DNA from: an uncultured SAR116 cluster alpha proteobacterium
GTDB taxonomy: Bacteria; Pseudomonadota; Alphaproteobacteria; Puniceispirillales; Marisalimonadaceae
Direction of reading: 5' to 3'
Length of the DNA: 64,000 nucleotides
Assembly (NCBI GenBank): GCA_902590245.1
Contig: CACIWG010000003.1
Coordinates: 21,602 to 85,601 of the forward strand
The translations under genes and the position numbers were made by a program. Of the stretch, positions 9,698 to 21,716 are shown in pieces (position 1 is the first letter of the stretch; each line of letters opens with the position of its first letter). Below the pieces are notes generated by a model that did no database searches, was not told the origin of the DNA, and saw nothing but the letters and a program-made list of their open reading frames with translations.

Positions 9698-10484
9698 GTA
9701 ATTTCTCTTGTGATAAATAATAATATGCTAAACCGTTTATTGTTAAATTTTGTTCAATTAGGTCAATAGATTTTATATTGTTTTTAAAAACCTGGCTTAA
9801 ACCACCTGTTGCAATTACTTTAGAGTTCGAATGATATTTTTTAAGTTTATTAATTAAACCTTCTATCATACATACATACCCCCAAAAAACACCTGACTCA
9901 ATAGCAGATATAGTACTTTTTCCTAATAAAGTATTTTTTTCATTATCAAGTGATTTTAGAGAAATTTTAGGTAACCTGGATGTTGATTTGTAAAGAGATT
10001 CAATTGATAAATTAACTCCTGGAGAAATTATACCACCTAAGTATGCTCCTTCTTTTCCAATAACATCAAAAGTCGTTGCAGTTCCAAAATCAATAATAAT
10101 TGCTGGATCAAATTTCATTTTCTTAACAGCAAACGCATTAATAAGTCTATCTTGTCCGGCTTCATTTGGGTTTTGTAAATTAATTTTAATATTTAATTTA
10201 TCTGGTTCTACTTTAAATATAGGCAGATCTAAATTATTTCGAAAATAAATTTCTATATTATATAATATCTCAGGAACAACAGAGGCAATTGCAACACCTT
10301 CTATTTTTTTTAAATTATAATTGTTAAATTTAAAACATTGATTTATTATTAAAGAATATTCATCAGGAGTTTTTTTTAAATCTGAAAATATTCTAAAAGA
10401 TTTAAGTAATTTGAATTTAAAGTCTGACCTTTCATAAATAGCAAAAACTGTATTTGTATTGCCAATATCAATAACTAAGAACAT
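9687..10484 (-). CDS. coaX: Type III pantothenate kinase
   Basis: 'MFLVIDIGNTNTVFA', 'AGQDRLINAFA', 'AIIIDFGTATTFDVI', 'GGIISPGVNLS'. Confidence 0.95.
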   Translation of the reverse strand: MFLVIDIGNTNTVFAIYERSDFKFKLLKSFRIFSDLKKTPDEYSLIINQCFKFNNYNLKKIEGVAIASVVPEILYNIEIYFRNNLDLPIFKVEPDKLNIKINLQNPNEAGQDRLINAFAVKKMKFDPAIIIDFGTATTFDVIGKEGAYLGGIISPGVNLSIESLYKSTSRLPKISLKSLDNEKNTLLGKSTISAIESGVFWGYVCMIEGLINKLKKYHSNSKVIATGGLSQVFKNNIKSIDLIEQNLTINGLAYYYLSQEKLHEI

Positions 10485-11218
10485 ATATTACCTGTTTTAA
10501 GGATAGTTTCACTAGATGTAAGATATAAATAATTATTATCATTTAACAATATTTTTAAATTTCCATCAGAATTAATGCCGATTATTTTACCAGATTTGAT
10601 CATTTTACCATGGTTAAAATTTATTTTCTTATTTAAAAAAGCTAAGTTTGAATTTATTTGATTCAAAAATGGATTAAGAAAATTTGATAACCAAATATTA
10701 TAATTTTTATAAAAAAATTCTAATAATTGTGTAGATAAAATTGATAGTTTAAGCTCACTTGTATTTATATGATTACTAAGGCAAGTGCTATTTATACCTG
10801 AAGTATACTCACCAGGATGTGAGTTTATATTTAATCCCACCCCAATTACGCAAAATTTTTCATACCTCTCCACAAGAATCCCCGAAACTTTTTTTGATTC
10901 AATTAAAATATCATTAGGCCATTTTATTTTAATTTGTTTTTTATTTAAACCTAATGATTTTATGAATTGTAATAAACTTAAACCAAAAATAATAGAAATC
11001 TGACTCAATTTGATAATTTCTACATTTGGTCTAATTAAAGTTGATAAAAAAAGGTTGCCAGGAATAGATGTCCATTTTTTTTTTCTAGTTCCCCTACCAC
11101 AAGTTTGGTTAATACTTAATAGAGAGTATCCCTCGGGGTAACCTTCGTTTGCTAATTTAATTAACGAAGAATTTGTACTTTTACATTCCTCAATTATCTG
11201 AAGGTTAATATTTATCAT
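10475..11218 (-). CDS. birA: Biotin--[acetyl-CoA-carboxylase] ligase
   Basis: 'TCGRGTRKKKWTSIPGNLFLSTLIRP', 'IKWPNDILIESKKVSGILVE', 'VIGVGLNI'. Confidence 0.93.
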   Translation of the reverse strand: MININLQIIEECKSTNSSLIKLANEGYPEGYSLLSINQTCGRGTRKKKWTSIPGNLFLSTLIRPNVEIIKLSQISIIFGLSLLQFIKSLGLNKKQIKIKWPNDILIESKKVSGILVERYEKFCVIGVGLNINSHPGEYTSGINSTCLSNHINTSELKLSILSTQLLEFFYKNYNIWLSNFLNPFLNQINSNLAFLNKKINFNHGKMIKSGKIIGINSDGNLKILLNDNNYLYLTSSETILKTGNICS

Positions 11219-11222
11219 AATC

Positions 11223-12212
11223 TTAAATTTTAATATTTGATATCATGTAATCAAATATAGGAAATAAAGCAAAAAACAAAACACTTACAAATAATGACAA
11301 ATTGATTAAAAAACTGATTTCTCTATTCCCATCAAAAATAAGTGGGGTATCTGAATTTTCAAAAAACATTACTCTTATAATTTTTAAATAATAAAATGCA
11401 GAAACAACTGAAAATAAAACACCTAAAGTAGCTAATATATAAAATCCACTATCTATTGCTGAAAAGAAAACTAGCCATTTGCCAAAAAAACCTGATAGTG
11501 GTGGAATTCCTGCTAAAGAAAACATGAAAATTAATAAACAAATTGACATAAATGGATGATCATTATATAGACCTTTTAAGTCTAATATTAATTCTATCGG
11601 TTTATCGTCTTTTTGAAGACTTAAAATAATAGCAAAGACACCAGTTAAAAGAAATAAGTAAATAATCAAGTAATACATTATTGCATGCAGACCTTTTTCA
11701 GAAAATGCAACCATACCAACTAAAATAAAACCCATATGGGCAATACTTGAATAAGCAATTAGCCTTTTTAAATTTTTTTGAACAATCGCTCCAATAGATC
11801 CAACTAACATAGATGATAAAGATAAAACGATAATCAAATCAGAAAGATTACCATGAATGCCAGAAAAAACTCTATAAATTAAATAGATAAAAATACCAAG
11901 AATTGAAATTTTTGGAGCTGTAGCAATAAAAAAAGTAATTGGAGAAGGAGTGCCCTCATAGACATCAGGAGCCCACTCATAAAACTCTGAAAATTGATAT
12001 TGTTTTTCAGTGTAATTAAATTTTAAACACAAGAGTAATGTCATCAGAAGTGTCATTATACTTGTCCATAAAGATACCAATTTAATATTAGTAATTGAAT
12101 TTTTTAAAATTTTACCTTCTTGATCAATTTTATTAGGTATTAAAAGTACTAAGAAAGCCCCAAATATTGGAAGGAAAATTAAAATACTTAATATTGGCCA
12201 ATTTTCAATCAT
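11223..12212 (-). CDS. nuoN: Chimeric NuoM(N-term)-NuoN(C-term) ORF; apparent in-frame deletion fusion
   Basis: 329 aa, far shorter than a typical NuoM or NuoN. Residues 1-80 (MIENWPILSILIFLPIFGAFLVLLI...YQFSEFYEW) look like a NuoM N-terminus; residues 81-329 (APDVYEGTPSPITFF...LKRLIAYSSIAHMGFILVG...SLAGIPPLSGFFGKW...) look like the NuoN C-terminal half. It occupies the nuoM-nuoN position between nuoL and birA. Confidence 0.85.
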   Translation of the reverse strand: MIENWPILSILIFLPIFGAFLVLLIPNKIDQEGKILKNSITNIKLVSLWTSIMTLLMTLLLCLKFNYTEKQYQFSEFYEWAPDVYEGTPSPITFFIATAPKISILGIFIYLIYRVFSGIHGNLSDLIIVLSLSSMLVGSIGAIVQKNLKRLIAYSSIAHMGFILVGMVAFSEKGLHAIMYYLIIYLFLLTGVFAIILSLQKDDKPIELILDLKGLYNDHPFMSICLLIFMFSLAGIPPLSGFFGKWLVFFSAIDSGFYILATLGVLFSVVSAFYYLKIIRVMFFENSDTPLIFDGNREISFLINLSLFVSVLFFALFPIFDYMISNIKI

Positions 12213-12213
12213 T

Positions 12214-14148
12214 TTAATTTACTTGTAAATTATATAAAAGAATTAACGTTAATAATGCTAATCCAATAAACATACTAAATGAATAGTGATAAACATAACC
12301 TGTATGGATTTTTGAACTAATCTTAGAAAGGGAAAACACTTTTGAACTAATACCATTGGGGCCTAAGCCATCAATGATTTTTTTATCAATAATATTCCAA
12401 CAAAATATACTTATCATTTTTATTGGTTTAACAAACATATAATTATAAATTTCATCAAAAAACCACTTGTTATAAAATAAAGTATGTAAAATTTTAAATG
12501 TATTAGATACTTTACTCGGCAAATCTGGGATTAAAACGTAAAAAACTGTGGCAATTGAAATTCCAACAATTGCCAAAACTATTGGTAATAATTTTACCCA
12601 TTTTGGAACATTGTGAGCATTATAAATTGCGTCATTTCCAGTCAAGATGAAGATAGAGTTTGACCAAAAATAATCCCAATTAACACCAATAAACATTTCC
12701 TTAAAAAACCAACCGGAAAAAACGGCTCCAAAAGCAAGTATAAATAAAGGCAATAACATTACTAAAGGACTTTCGTGAATTTTGTCATATGTAGATTTAC
12801 TACCTTTAAAATTACCATGAAAAGTTAAATAGATAAGTCTCCATGAGTAAAAAGCTGTTAAAACTGCCGCTAAACATCCACAAATAAACGCGAAATAACC
12901 TATTTGAGAATCTGATGCAAAAGCTACTTCTAGTATCATATCTTTTGAATAATAACCTGCAAAAAAAGGTATTCCAGCTAATGCAAGCGAACCTATCCAA
13001 ATCAAAATATAAGTAACAGGTAATTTTTTGAAGCAACCACCCATTTTTCTCATATCTTGTTCATTTGATAAGCCATGAATAACTGAACCTGCTCCTAAAA
13101 ATAAAAGAGCTTTAAAAAATGCATGTGTAGTTAAATGAAACATAGCTGCTGGATAAGCTGACAAACCGACAGCGAAAAACATATATCCTAATTGAGAACA
13201 GGTTGAATATGCTATAACTCTTTTTATATCAAATTGAGTTAAAGCAATTGTAGATGCAAACAAAGCAGTCAAAGCTCCAATTAATGTTATAAAAGTAAGA
13301 ACACCTGGGGCATATTCAAAAAGAGGTGATAATTTACACACCATAAAAACACCAGCTGTAACCATTGTTGCAGCATGTATTAATGCTGAAACTGGAGTTG
13401 GACCTTCCATGGCATCAGGTAACCATGTATGTAAAAAAAGTTGAGCAGATTTTCCCATTGCCCCGATAAAAAGTAAAAAACATGACAATTCAATAACGTT
13501 TAATTTATTATCAAAAAAAACGATACTTACATCCATCATAGAGGGAGCTAACTCAAAAATTCTTTCAAACATTATTGTATCAAAATAAGTATAAACAAAA
13601 ATCAAACCCAAAATAAAACCTAGATCTCCTACCCTATTCACTAAGAAAGCTTTTACTGCAGCTGATGTAGCACTTTTTTTATTATACCAAAATCCAATCA
13701 GCAAATATGATGCAACACCTACACCCTCCCAACCAAAAAATAGTTGTAAAAGATTATTTGATGAAACAAGCATTAACATTGCAAATGTAAAAAATGATAA
13801 ATATGCCATAAACCTAGCTTTTGATTTATCATGCGACATATAACCTACAGAATATAAATGAACCATTGCAGAAACAGTGTTAACGACCAAAAACATAACA
13901 CAACTTAAAGTATCAAAATTAAACTCCCATAGAGCTCTAAATTCTCCAGAATTTATCCATGAAAGACTTGCACCTTCAAAATCGTTTTTCAAAATAGCTA
14001 TATCATAAAAGGCGATCCAAGAAATTATCATTGATAAAAACAAACAAGAAATTGAAACGATATATGTAGGTATTGAAGAAAATCTATTTCCTAAACTCCA
14101 GGAAAGGATAGCTCCAATTAAGGGAAGAAATATAATTAAATTATACAT
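12214..14148 (-). CDS. nuoL: NADH-quinone oxidoreductase subunit L
   Basis: 'FFGWEGVGVASYLLIGFWY', 'WLPDAMEGPTPVSALIHAATMVTAGVFMV', 'DIKRVIAYSTCSQLGYM'; full-length 644 aa. Confidence 0.98.
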   Translation of the reverse strand: MYNLIIFLPLIGAILSWSLGNRFSSIPTYIVSISCLFLSMIISWIAFYDIAILKNDFEGASLSWINSGEFRALWEFNFDTLSCVMFLVVNTVSAMVHLYSVGYMSHDKSKARFMAYLSFFTFAMLMLVSSNNLLQLFFGWEGVGVASYLLIGFWYNKKSATSAAVKAFLVNRVGDLGFILGLIFVYTYFDTIMFERIFELAPSMMDVSIVFFDNKLNVIELSCFLLFIGAMGKSAQLFLHTWLPDAMEGPTPVSALIHAATMVTAGVFMVCKLSPLFEYAPGVLTFITLIGALTALFASTIALTQFDIKRVIAYSTCSQLGYMFFAVGLSAYPAAMFHLTTHAFFKALLFLGAGSVIHGLSNEQDMRKMGGCFKKLPVTYILIWIGSLALAGIPFFAGYYSKDMILEVAFASDSQIGYFAFICGCLAAVLTAFYSWRLIYLTFHGNFKGSKSTYDKIHESPLVMLLPLFILAFGAVFSGWFFKEMFIGVNWDYFWSNSIFILTGNDAIYNAHNVPKWVKLLPIVLAIVGISIATVFYVLIPDLPSKVSNTFKILHTLFYNKWFFDEIYNYMFVKPIKMISIFCWNIIDKKIIDGLGPNGISSKVFSLSKISSKIHTGYVYHYSFSMFIGLALLTLILLYNLQVN

Positions 14149-14149
14149 A

Positions 14150-14476
14150 TCATCCTTTCAAAGTATTGATTTCTTTTACATCAATGGAGCCTTTATTTCT
14201 AAAATACACTACTAGAATTGCAAGCCCAATGGCAGCCTCTGCCGCAGCTACAGTTAATATAAACAATGAAAAGATTTGGCCTGTTAAATCATTTGAAAAG
14301 TATGAAAAAGCAATAAAATTTATGTTAACTCCTAATAAAATCAATTCAATCGACATCAAAATGCTTATAACATTTTTTCTATTTAAAAAAATACCAATAA
14401 CACCTAATAAGAAAATTAATGAAGAAAGAATTAAGTAGTGATTAATTAATATTGGAAGATTAAAAAATTCAAGCAT
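14150..14476 (-). CDS. nuoK: NADH-quinone oxidoreductase subunit K
   Basis: '[34 protein letters not shown]', '[16 protein letters not shown]'. Confidence 0.97.
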   Translation of the reverse strand: MLEFFNLPILINHYLILSSLIFLLGVIGIFLNRKNVISILMSIELILLGVNINFIAFSYFSNDLTGQIFSLFILTVAAAEAAIGLAILVVYFRNKGSIDVKEINTLKG

Positions 14477-15075
14477 TACGCACCTTCATTATTTTTTACG
14501 CTAACTACTTCAATAACATCCTCTTTTTTGGTGTCAACTTGGTTCTTTATGATTTGCTTTTTTATACCTTGTCTTTTTCTAAGAGTTAAAACGATTGCCC
14601 CAATCATGGCTACAAGAAGAATAACTCCACACATTTGAAATAATAACGCAAAATCAGTGTACAAAATGTTACCAAGAGAAATTGTATTATTTTTTTGTTC
14701 TAAATTCTGAGTATTTGATAATTTTTCAAGAGTTGAATTGTCTATAATCAAAAAGTACAGAAATTCTACTAATATAATAGAACCTAAAATTACTGAAAGT
14801 GGTTTAAATTTTAAAAATTTTGATTTTTTTTCTTCAATAGTAATATTTAGCATCATAACTACAAACAAAAATAAAACAGCTACTGCACCAACATAGACTA
14901 CTATCAATAGCATTGCTAAAAACTCAGCATTTAGAAATAAAAATAAAATAGCAGAATTAATAAATGCAAGAATTAAATAAAGAACACAATATACTGGATT
15001 TTTAGACGTAATTACACCAATTGATGACAATATTACAAAAAAAGAAAAAATATAAAATAATATTGAATAGTACAT
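14476..15075 (-). CDS. nuoJ: NADH-quinone oxidoreductase subunit J
   Basis: '[51 protein letters not shown]'. Confidence 0.97.
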   Translation of the reverse strand: MYYSILFYIFSFFVILSSIGVITSKNPVYCVLYLILAFINSAILFLFLNAEFLAMLLIVVYVGAVAVLFLFVVMMLNITIEEKKSKFLKFKPLSVILGSIILVEFLYFLIIDNSTLEKLSNTQNLEQKNNTISLGNILYTDFALLFQMCGVILLVAMIGAIVLTLRKRQGIKKQIIKNQVDTKKEDVIEVVSVKNNEGA

Positions 15076-15081
15076 AAAATT

Positions 15082-15576
15082 CTACTTATAAGGCGAATCT
15101 ATTTTCTGAGCTAATGCAATCTGTTCTTCCCATCTATCTCCATTGGCTAACAATTTTTCTTTATCATAAAAAAGTTCTTCCCTAGTTTCCGTAGCGAACT
15201 CAAAATTTGGCCCTTCAACAATAGCGTCAACAGGACAAGCCTCAGCACAAAATCCACAATATATACACTTTGTCATATCTATATCATACCTAGTTGTTCT
15301 TCGACTACCATCTTCTCTTGGCTCTGCTTCAATTTTAATGGCTTGCGCAGGACATATAGCTTCACATAATTTACATGCAATACATCTTTCCTCACCATTT
15401 GGGTACCTTCTTAAAGCATGTTCACCTCTAAAACGAGGAGAAAGCTTACCTTTTTCATAAGGATAATTAATTGTAACCTTCTTCTTAAATAAATATTTGA
15501 AAGTAAGAAAAAGACCTTTAAATATTTCTATAAGAAAATATTTTTTTAAGTCATCTATTATATTTTTAAATTTCAT
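15082..15576 (-). CDS. nuoI: NADH-quinone oxidoreductase subunit I (start reassigned to the internal ATG at 15576)
   Basis: Two 4Fe-4S motifs '[16 protein letters not shown]' and '[16 protein letters not shown]'. The ORF-track start at 15609 adds 11 residues that do not look like NuoI. Confidence 0.96.
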   Translation of the reverse strand: MKFKNIIDDLKKYFLIEIFKGLFLTFKYLFKKKVTINYPYEKGKLSPRFRGEHALRRYPNGEERCIACKLCEAICPAQAIKIEAEPREDGSRRTTRYDIDMTKCIYCGFCAEACPVDAIVEGPNFEFATETREELFYDKEKLLANGDRWEEQIALAQKIDSPYK

Positions 15577-15583
15577 AACAACC

Positions 15584-16624
15584 TCATATGCTTTTTGGCA
15601 AAATGTCAAAAAAAACTAAAAATCCTGCAGTAAGTACAACCCAAATAAGAGAAAAAGGAAGAAAAATTTTCCAACCTAATCTCATCAATTGGTCATATCT
15701 GTATCTTGGTGTAGACGCTCTGACCCACAAAAAGATAAATAAAATAAAAATAATTTTTATAATGAACCAAATTACACCAGGAACTTCATTTAGAGGATAT
15801 ACATCAATTATTGGCAACCAACCACCTAAAAACAAAGTAACTGTCAATGCACTCATTAGAATCATATTTGCGTATTCTCCTAGAAAAAACAAAGCAAATG
15901 ACATTGAAGAATATTCTACAAAGTATCCAGCCACTAATTCAGATTCTCCTTCTGGCAGATCAAAAGGTGCTCTATTAGTTTCGGCAAGTACAGATATAAA
16001 AAACATTACAAACATTGGAAGAAGAGGTATTGCAAACCAAACATTTTTTTGTGCATTTACAATATCGGTTAAGTTTAAAGATCCAGCGCATAATAAAACT
16101 GTTATAATAATTAAACCAATTGAAACTTCATATGAAACCATTTGCGCAGCAGATCTTAAAGCACCTAAAAAAGCATATTTAGAATTGCTAGCCCAACCGG
16201 CAATAATAATTCCATAAACAGCTAATGAAGAAACTGCAAATAAATAAAGTATTCCAACATTTATATCTGCTAATACGTTATTTTCATCAAAAGGAATAAC
16301 GGCCCAAGCAATTAGAGCTAAAATAAATGTAATCATTGGTGCTAATAAGAATAAAAATTTATTAGCCTCTCTTGGAATAATAGTCTCTTTGGACATTAAT
16401 TTAAGGGCATCAGCAAAAGGTTGAAATAAACCAAATGGACCAACTACATTAGGGCCTTTTCTCAATTGCATTAATCCGATAACTCTTCTTTCAGCAAGTG
16501 TCAAATAAGCAACACTAATTAACAAAGGCAAAACGATAGCAAGTAATTTTAAGATAATAATAATAAAATAAGAAAAGTCACTATGTCCAAAAACACTAAT
16601 TCCAAAATCGTTTATAAAATTCAT
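15584..16624 (-). CDS. nuoH: NADH-quinone oxidoreductase subunit H
   Basis: '[33 protein letters not shown]', '[26 protein letters not shown]'. Confidence 0.98.
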   Translation of the reverse strand: MNFINDFGISVFGHSDFSYFIIIILKLLAIVLPLLISVAYLTLAERRVIGLMQLRKGPNVVGPFGLFQPFADALKLMSKETIIPREANKFLFLLAPMITFILALIAWAVIPFDENNVLADINVGILYLFAVSSLAVYGIIIAGWASNSKYAFLGALRSAAQMVSYEVSIGLIIITVLLCAGSLNLTDIVNAQKNVWFAIPLLPMFVMFFISVLAETNRAPFDLPEGESELVAGYFVEYSSMSFALFFLGEYANMILMSALTVTLFLGGWLPIIDVYPLNEVPGVIWFIIKIIFILFIFLWVRASTPRYRYDQLMRLGWKIFLPFSLIWVVLTAGFLVFFDILPKSI

Positions 16625-16626
16625 AA

Positions 16627-18663
16627 TTAATCTTTAACCTGACTGCATTCAGCCATAGTGCTTGAGCATCTAGAAATAGGACATGTCATAAAGAAATTTT
16701 TATTTTCATAATTTAATTTTGAAGATTTAAAGTCTGATTTTGTTATTATTTTTGGTTCTGAAGAATAAATATTTTCATCAAATTTTAACATTTTTTTTGA
16801 ATTAAACATTTTTTCACGAAGTTGAAGTAAATTATCAAAATCTAATTTTTTTCCTAGCTTTTCTGACAATGCTCTTAAAATTGTCCAATCTTCTTTCGCG
16901 TCTCCCGGTGGAAAAGTTGCTCTTTGAGCATATTGTAACCTTCCTTCTAAATTAGTATAAGACCCATCTTTTTCAGTATAAGCAGCTCCAGGCAGAATTA
17001 CATCAGCTAATTGAGCACCTTTATCTCCATGATGTCCTTGATAAATTACGAAACAACTACTTATATCAAAATCAAAATCATCTGCATTAAGTAAATAGAC
17101 AAATTTAATTAAATTATTATTAATATCATTTTTGAGAGCTGAATGGTTATAGTCAGAATACTCACTTAATATATCAATTGCACCAACTGTACTTGCATAA
17201 TTATGTAATATATTAAAACCATTCCATTTTTTATTAAATCCACCAAATTTTTTTAGAATAGAAATAGAAACTTTTTGAACATCTAAACTACAATCATTTT
17301 GCAATACTTCATCTCCAATGATTATCATTGGAAAATTAGCTTTTTTAAAATCATTTGAAATTTTATTTTTCCCTTCTAAGATTAAATTTAATATTTTTAC
17401 ATCAGACCCTAAGTAATCATAATTAAATTTTAGATCAAAATGTTGGGATGAAATAGATGATATTTTCAAATCTCTATGAATATAATTTTTTCTAATTCTT
17501 GCGTTCAAGATAGCGCTATCAACTCTAGGATTTGCTCCAATTAACAGAAGGTAATCGCATTTATCAAGTCCCTTGATTTTACTATTAAATAAATAATTTG
17601 ACCTATTTTCATTTGAAAATATTAATTTTTTTTGAAATGGTAAAATTTTGTTTAAATTAAGTTTTTTAAATAATTCTTTAAAAGCAAATATTGCTTCATT
17701 CTCAACTTGATTACCAACAACACCTACACAGTTTTCACTTGAAATTTTACTAATTTTAGAATTAATAACTTCAAAAGCTTCATCCCATGAAACTTTTTGC
17801 AATTTATTTTTTATTTTAATAAAAGGAGTATCTAAACGTTGTTTTGACAAGCCATCAATTGCATATCTTGATTTATCAGATATCCATTCTTCATTAATAC
17901 TTTCATTATTCTTAGGCAATATTCTTAAAACTTTTCCATCACGACTATCAATTCTTATATTTGAGCCTATAGCATCCATTACATCAACAGATTCTGTTTT
18001 TGTAAGCTCCCAAGGTCGAGCTACAAATTGATAAGGTTTAGAAGTTAAAGCACCAACAGGGCATAGATCAACCAAATTTCCTGATAGTTCTGAAGTCACA
18101 GCTTTTTCAAGGTATGTTGAAATTTCAACATTTTCTCCTCTTCCAGTTGCTCCAAGATCTTCTACCCCTGCCACTTCATTTGCAAATCTTACACATCTTG
18201 TACAATGAATACACCTTGTCATCGTTGTTTTGATTAAAGGACCCATATTTTTATCAGAAACTGCTCTTTTAGAATTTTCAAAACGAGTTTCACCTTTACC
18301 AAAATAAAGTGCTTGATCTTGAAGATCACATTCACCACCTTGGTCACATATTGGGCAATCTAAAGGATGATTAATTAACAGAAATTCCATAACACCTTTT
18401 CTTGCTTTATCAACCATTTCAGATGATGTTTTAATAACCATTCCTTCAGAAGCTGGCATTGCACATGACGCAATAGGTTTTGGAGCTCTCTCCATCTCCA
18501 CCAAACACATTCTACAATTTCCTGCCACTGATAGTTTTTCATGATAACAAAATCTTGGAATTTCAACACCTGCTGCTTCACACGCTTGTAAAACTGTAGA
18601 TCCTTGTGGCACTGATATTTCAATACCATCGATTTTAATATTAATATTTCTTAATTCGTCCAT
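16627..18663 (-). CDS. nuoG: NADH-quinone oxidoreductase subunit G
   Basis: 2Fe-2S '[27 protein letters not shown]', '[15 protein letters not shown]', '[13 protein letters not shown]', molybdopterin-type domain. Confidence 0.97.
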   Translation of the reverse strand: MDELRNINIKIDGIEISVPQGSTVLQACEAAGVEIPRFCYHEKLSVAGNCRMCLVEMERAPKPIASCAMPASEGMVIKTSSEMVDKARKGVMEFLLINHPLDCPICDQGGECDLQDQALYFGKGETRFENSKRAVSDKNMGPLIKTTMTRCIHCTRCVRFANEVAGVEDLGATGRGENVEISTYLEKAVTSELSGNLVDLCPVGALTSKPYQFVARPWELTKTESVDVMDAIGSNIRIDSRDGKVLRILPKNNESINEEWISDKSRYAIDGLSKQRLDTPFIKIKNKLQKVSWDEAFEVINSKISKISSENCVGVVGNQVENEAIFAFKELFKKLNLNKILPFQKKLIFSNENRSNYLFNSKIKGLDKCDYLLLIGANPRVDSAILNARIRKNYIHRDLKISSISSQHFDLKFNYDYLGSDVKILNLILEGKNKISNDFKKANFPMIIIGDEVLQNDCSLDVQKVSISILKKFGGFNKKWNGFNILHNYASTVGAIDILSEYSDYNHSALKNDINNNLIKFVYLLNADDFDFDISSCFVIYQGHHGDKGAQLADVILPGAAYTEKDGSYTNLEGRLQYAQRATFPPGDAKEDWTILRALSEKLGKKLDFDNLLQLREKMFNSKKMLKFDENIYSSEPKIITKSDFKSSKLNYENKNFFMTCPISRCSSTMAECSQVKD

Positions 18664-18683
18664 ATTATTTCACTTATATTAAC

Positions 18684-19961
18684 TTATTCTGCTGCTATTT
18701 TTTTTAGTTTCAAGCCCATTTCAATTTCATCTCTAAAGTTTTTAAATAATCCTTGAATAGGCCATGCTGCCGCATCCCCAAGAGCACATATCGTATGTCC
18801 TTCTACTTGTTTTGTAAGTTCTAAAAGATTGTCAATATCTCTAGGACTTGCGTCTTTAGAAGCTATTTTTTTAAGCAATCTCCACATCCAGCCAGTACCT
18901 TCTCTACATGGTGTACATTGTCCACAACTTTCATGTTTATAAAAAAAGGCTAATCTAACTATTGCTTCAACAATATCTGTAGTTTTATCCATTACAATAA
19001 CTCCTGCTGTGCCTAAACCAGTTCCAGCATTTTTAAGTGAATCAAAGTCCATTGTAATTGTATCACAAATTTGTTTAGGCAACATCGGCGTTGAACTTCC
19101 ACCAGGAATGATAGCTAGCAAGTTATTCCAACCACCAATAACTCCTCCAGCGTGTTTTTCTATTAATTCTCTTAAAGGTATACCCATTTCTTCTTCTACA
19201 TTACATGGTTTATTAACATGTCCTGATATACAAAATAATTTTGTTCCAGTATTATTTTCTTTTCCTAACTTTGAAAACCAATTTTCACCTCTTCTAAGGA
19301 TAGTTGGGACAACGGCAATTGATTCGACATTATTTACAGTTGTTGGGCAACCATAAAGTCCAACCCCAGCTGGAAAAGGTGGCTTTAATCTTGGCTGGCC
19401 TTTCTTTCCCTCAAGCGATTCTAATAAAGCAGTTTCTTCTCCACAAATGTAAGCACCTGCACCTCTGTGAAGATACAAATCAAAATCCCATCCACTTTTA
19501 CAAGCATTTTTTCCAATCAACTTATTTTCATATGCTTCATCTATTGCTGATTGTAAAATTTTAGCTTCGTTTGCAAACTCACCTCTAATATAAATATAAC
19601 ACTTGTGTGCCCTCATTGCATAAGATGCTATTAAACATCCCTCTATCAGCTTATGCGGTTCATGCCTGATAATATCTCTATCCTTACATGTCCCAGGTTC
19701 AGATTCGTCTGCATTTACTACTAAGTAATGTGGACGCTCTCCAAGAGTTTTTGGCATAAATGACCATTTAAGACCTGTCGAAAACCCAGCACCACCTCTT
19801 CCTCGTAGACCAGAGTTTTTAATTTTTTCAATTATCACATCATGATCCAAAGATAAAATTTTCTTAGTTTTATCCCAATCTCCTCTTTTTAAAGCATAAG
19901 ATAGTTTATTGCTTTGAAAACCAAATATATTATTAAATATTTTATCCTTATTTTGTAACAT
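18684..19961 (-). CDS. nuoF: NADH-quinone oxidoreductase subunit F
   Basis: '[21 protein letters not shown]', '[15 protein letters not shown]', '[20 protein letters not shown]', '[15 protein letters not shown]'. Confidence 0.98.
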   Translation of the reverse strand: MLQNKDKIFNNIFGFQSNKLSYALKRGDWDKTKKILSLDHDVIIEKIKNSGLRGRGGAGFSTGLKWSFMPKTLGERPHYLVVNADESEPGTCKDRDIIRHEPHKLIEGCLIASYAMRAHKCYIYIRGEFANEAKILQSAIDEAYENKLIGKNACKSGWDFDLYLHRGAGAYICGEETALLESLEGKKGQPRLKPPFPAGVGLYGCPTTVNNVESIAVVPTILRRGENWFSKLGKENNTGTKLFCISGHVNKPCNVEEEMGIPLRELIEKHAGGVIGGWNNLLAIIPGGSSTPMLPKQICDTITMDFDSLKNAGTGLGTAGVIVMDKTTDIVEAIVRLAFFYKHESCGQCTPCREGTGWMWRLLKKIASKDASPRDIDNLLELTKQVEGHTICALGDAAAWPIQGLFKNFRDEIEMGLKLKKIAAE

Positions 19962-20541
19962 TTATATTTCCATTTTTATCATATGGTTCAGATGACTTTC
20001 TTCCAATAACTGAACCAGGTTTAATATTTTTCTTTGTTTTAATTTTATTTAATAACTGTTTTGTAGATTTATAATCTAAATCTTCATAATAATCGTCATT
20101 AATTTGAAGTATTGGTGCATTTACACAGGCTCCAAGACATTCTACTTTCATTAAAGTAAACATGTTATCAGGAGTAGTCTCACCATCTTTAATTTTAAGT
20201 GTGTCAAATATTGATTTTTCTATTTGATCTGATCCTCTCAACCAACATGGTGTAGTATGACAAAGTTGAAGTAATTTTTTACCAATTGGCTTTAAATTAA
20301 ACATAGTATAAAAAGAAGCAACTTCATAAACTTTCATATATGGCATGTCTAACATCTCAGCTACCCTTTCAATTTCAGGCACTGGCAACCAACCATTTGA
20401 TTTTTTTTGAACATAATGAAGTAAAGGTATTACCGCACTTGCCTTTCTATTTGATGGGTATTTATCTAAAATCTCATCAACTTTAACTTGATCAATATTA
20501 CAAAGCTTATAGTTGTCTGTTTTTAATTGTTTTTTTTTCAT
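19948..20541 (-). CDS. nuoE: NADH-quinone oxidoreductase subunit E
   Basis: '[35 protein letters not shown]', '[17 protein letters not shown]'. Confidence 0.97.
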   Translation of the reverse strand: MKKKQLKTDNYKLCNIDQVKVDEILDKYPSNRKASAVIPLLHYVQKKSNGWLPVPEIERVAEMLDMPYMKVYEVASFYTMFNLKPIGKKLLQLCHTTPCWLRGSDQIEKSIFDTLKIKDGETTPDNMFTLMKVECLGACVNAPILQINDDYYEDLDYKSTKQLLNKIKTKKNIKPGSVIGRKSSEPYDKNGNINVTK

Positions 20542-21716
20542 CTGTCTATTTCACCAAAAACAATATCTAATGATCCAATGATTGCCACAGAGTCAGCAAG
20601 CATATGCCCTTTAGACATATAATCTAATGATGATAAAAAGTAAAACCCTGGTGCTCTAATTTTACACCTATAAGGCTTATTAGATCCATCAGACTCTAAC
20701 ATAACGCCAAATTCACCTTTTGGTGCCTCTACAGAGGTATATGTCCGTCCCTTGGGAGGTCTAAAACCTTCAGTATAAAGCTTAAAATGATGGATCAAGG
20801 CTTCCATAGAACCTTTCATTTCACTTCTTTTTGGTGGTGCTATTTTTTTATCTTCCGTAATGTAATCACCGTTTGGTATTTCATTAATTACTTGCTTAAT
20901 TAACTTTAGAGACTGTCTCATTTCCTCCATTCTAACCAGATATCTTGCATAACAATCTCCTGTTTTACCAACAGGAATATCAAAGTCTAATTTATCATAT
21001 ACTTCATAAGGCTGTGATTTTCTTAAATCCCATTTTACCCCAGATGCTCTTAAACAGGGACCTGAAAAACCTAAAGAGAGAGCTTCATCTCTAGACACTT
21101 TTCCAATACCGACAGTCCTTTGCTTAAAAATTCGATTTTCAGTTAATAATGTTTCAACATCATTAATAAATCCTTCGAATTGATCTGCCCATAAATCAAT
21201 GTCTTCAAGTAAACCATCTGGTAAATCTTGATGAACTCCACCAGGTCTTATATATGAAGCATGCAATCTAGCACCTGAAACTCTTTCGTAAAACTCCATG
21301 AGTTTTTCCCGTTCTTCAAAACCCCACAACAAAGGGGTCATAGCACCTACGTCAATAGCAAAAGTCGTAATATTTAAAATATGATTTAAAATTCTTCCAA
21401 TTTCACAAAATAATACTCTTATATATTGACCTCTTAATGGCACATTTACATTTAATAATTTTTCGATTGCTAAAGCATAAGCATGTTCTTGATTCATTGG
21501 AGATACATAGTCCAATCTATCAAAATAAGGTAAAGCCTGAACATAAGTTTTATTTTCAATAAGTTTTTCAGTACCTCTATGAAGCAATCCAATATGCGGA
21601 TCAGCTCTTGTAATTATTTCTCCATCCATCTCCATAACTAGTCTTAATACTCCGTGAGCAGCAGGATGCTGGGGACCGAAATTCATGGTAATTGGCTTGA
21701 TCTTTGTATCAGTCAT
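20538..21716 (-). CDS. nuoD: NADH-quinone oxidoreductase subunit D
   Basis: '[23 protein letters not shown]', '[12 protein letters not shown]', '[35 protein letters not shown]'. Confidence 0.98.
   Translation of the reverse strand: MTDTKIKPITMNFGPQHPAAHGVLRLVMEMDGEIITRADPHIGLLHRGTEKLIENKTYVQALPYFDRLDYVSPMNQEHAYALAIEKLLNVNVPLRGQYIRVLFCEIGRILNHILNITTFAIDVGAMTPLLWGFEEREKLMEFYERVSGARLHASYIRPGGVHQDLPDGLLEDIDLWADQFEGFINDVETLLTENRIFKQRTVGIGKVSRDEALSLGFSGPCLRASGVKWDLRKSQPYEVYDKLDFDIPVGKTGDCYARYLVRMEEMRQSLKLIKQVINEIPNGDYITEDKKIAPPKRSEMKGSMEALIHHFKLYTEGFRPPKGRTYTSVEAPKGEFGVMLESDGSNKPYRCKIRAPGFYFLSSLDYMSKGHMLADSVAIIGSLDIVFGEIDR

Noticed and set aside
12812-13036. 74-aa minus-strand ORF inside nuoL
   Set aside because: Alternative frame of nuoL; the same applies to 18375..18629 inside nuoG.
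15588-16217. 209-aa plus-strand ORF antisense to nuoH
   Set aside because: Entirely within the well-supported nuoH CDS; the translation has no recognisable family, consistent with a spurious antisense ORF.
19009-19564. Plus-strand ORFs (115 aa and 86 aa) antisense to nuoF
   Set aside because: Overlap conserved nuoF motifs; compositionally spurious.
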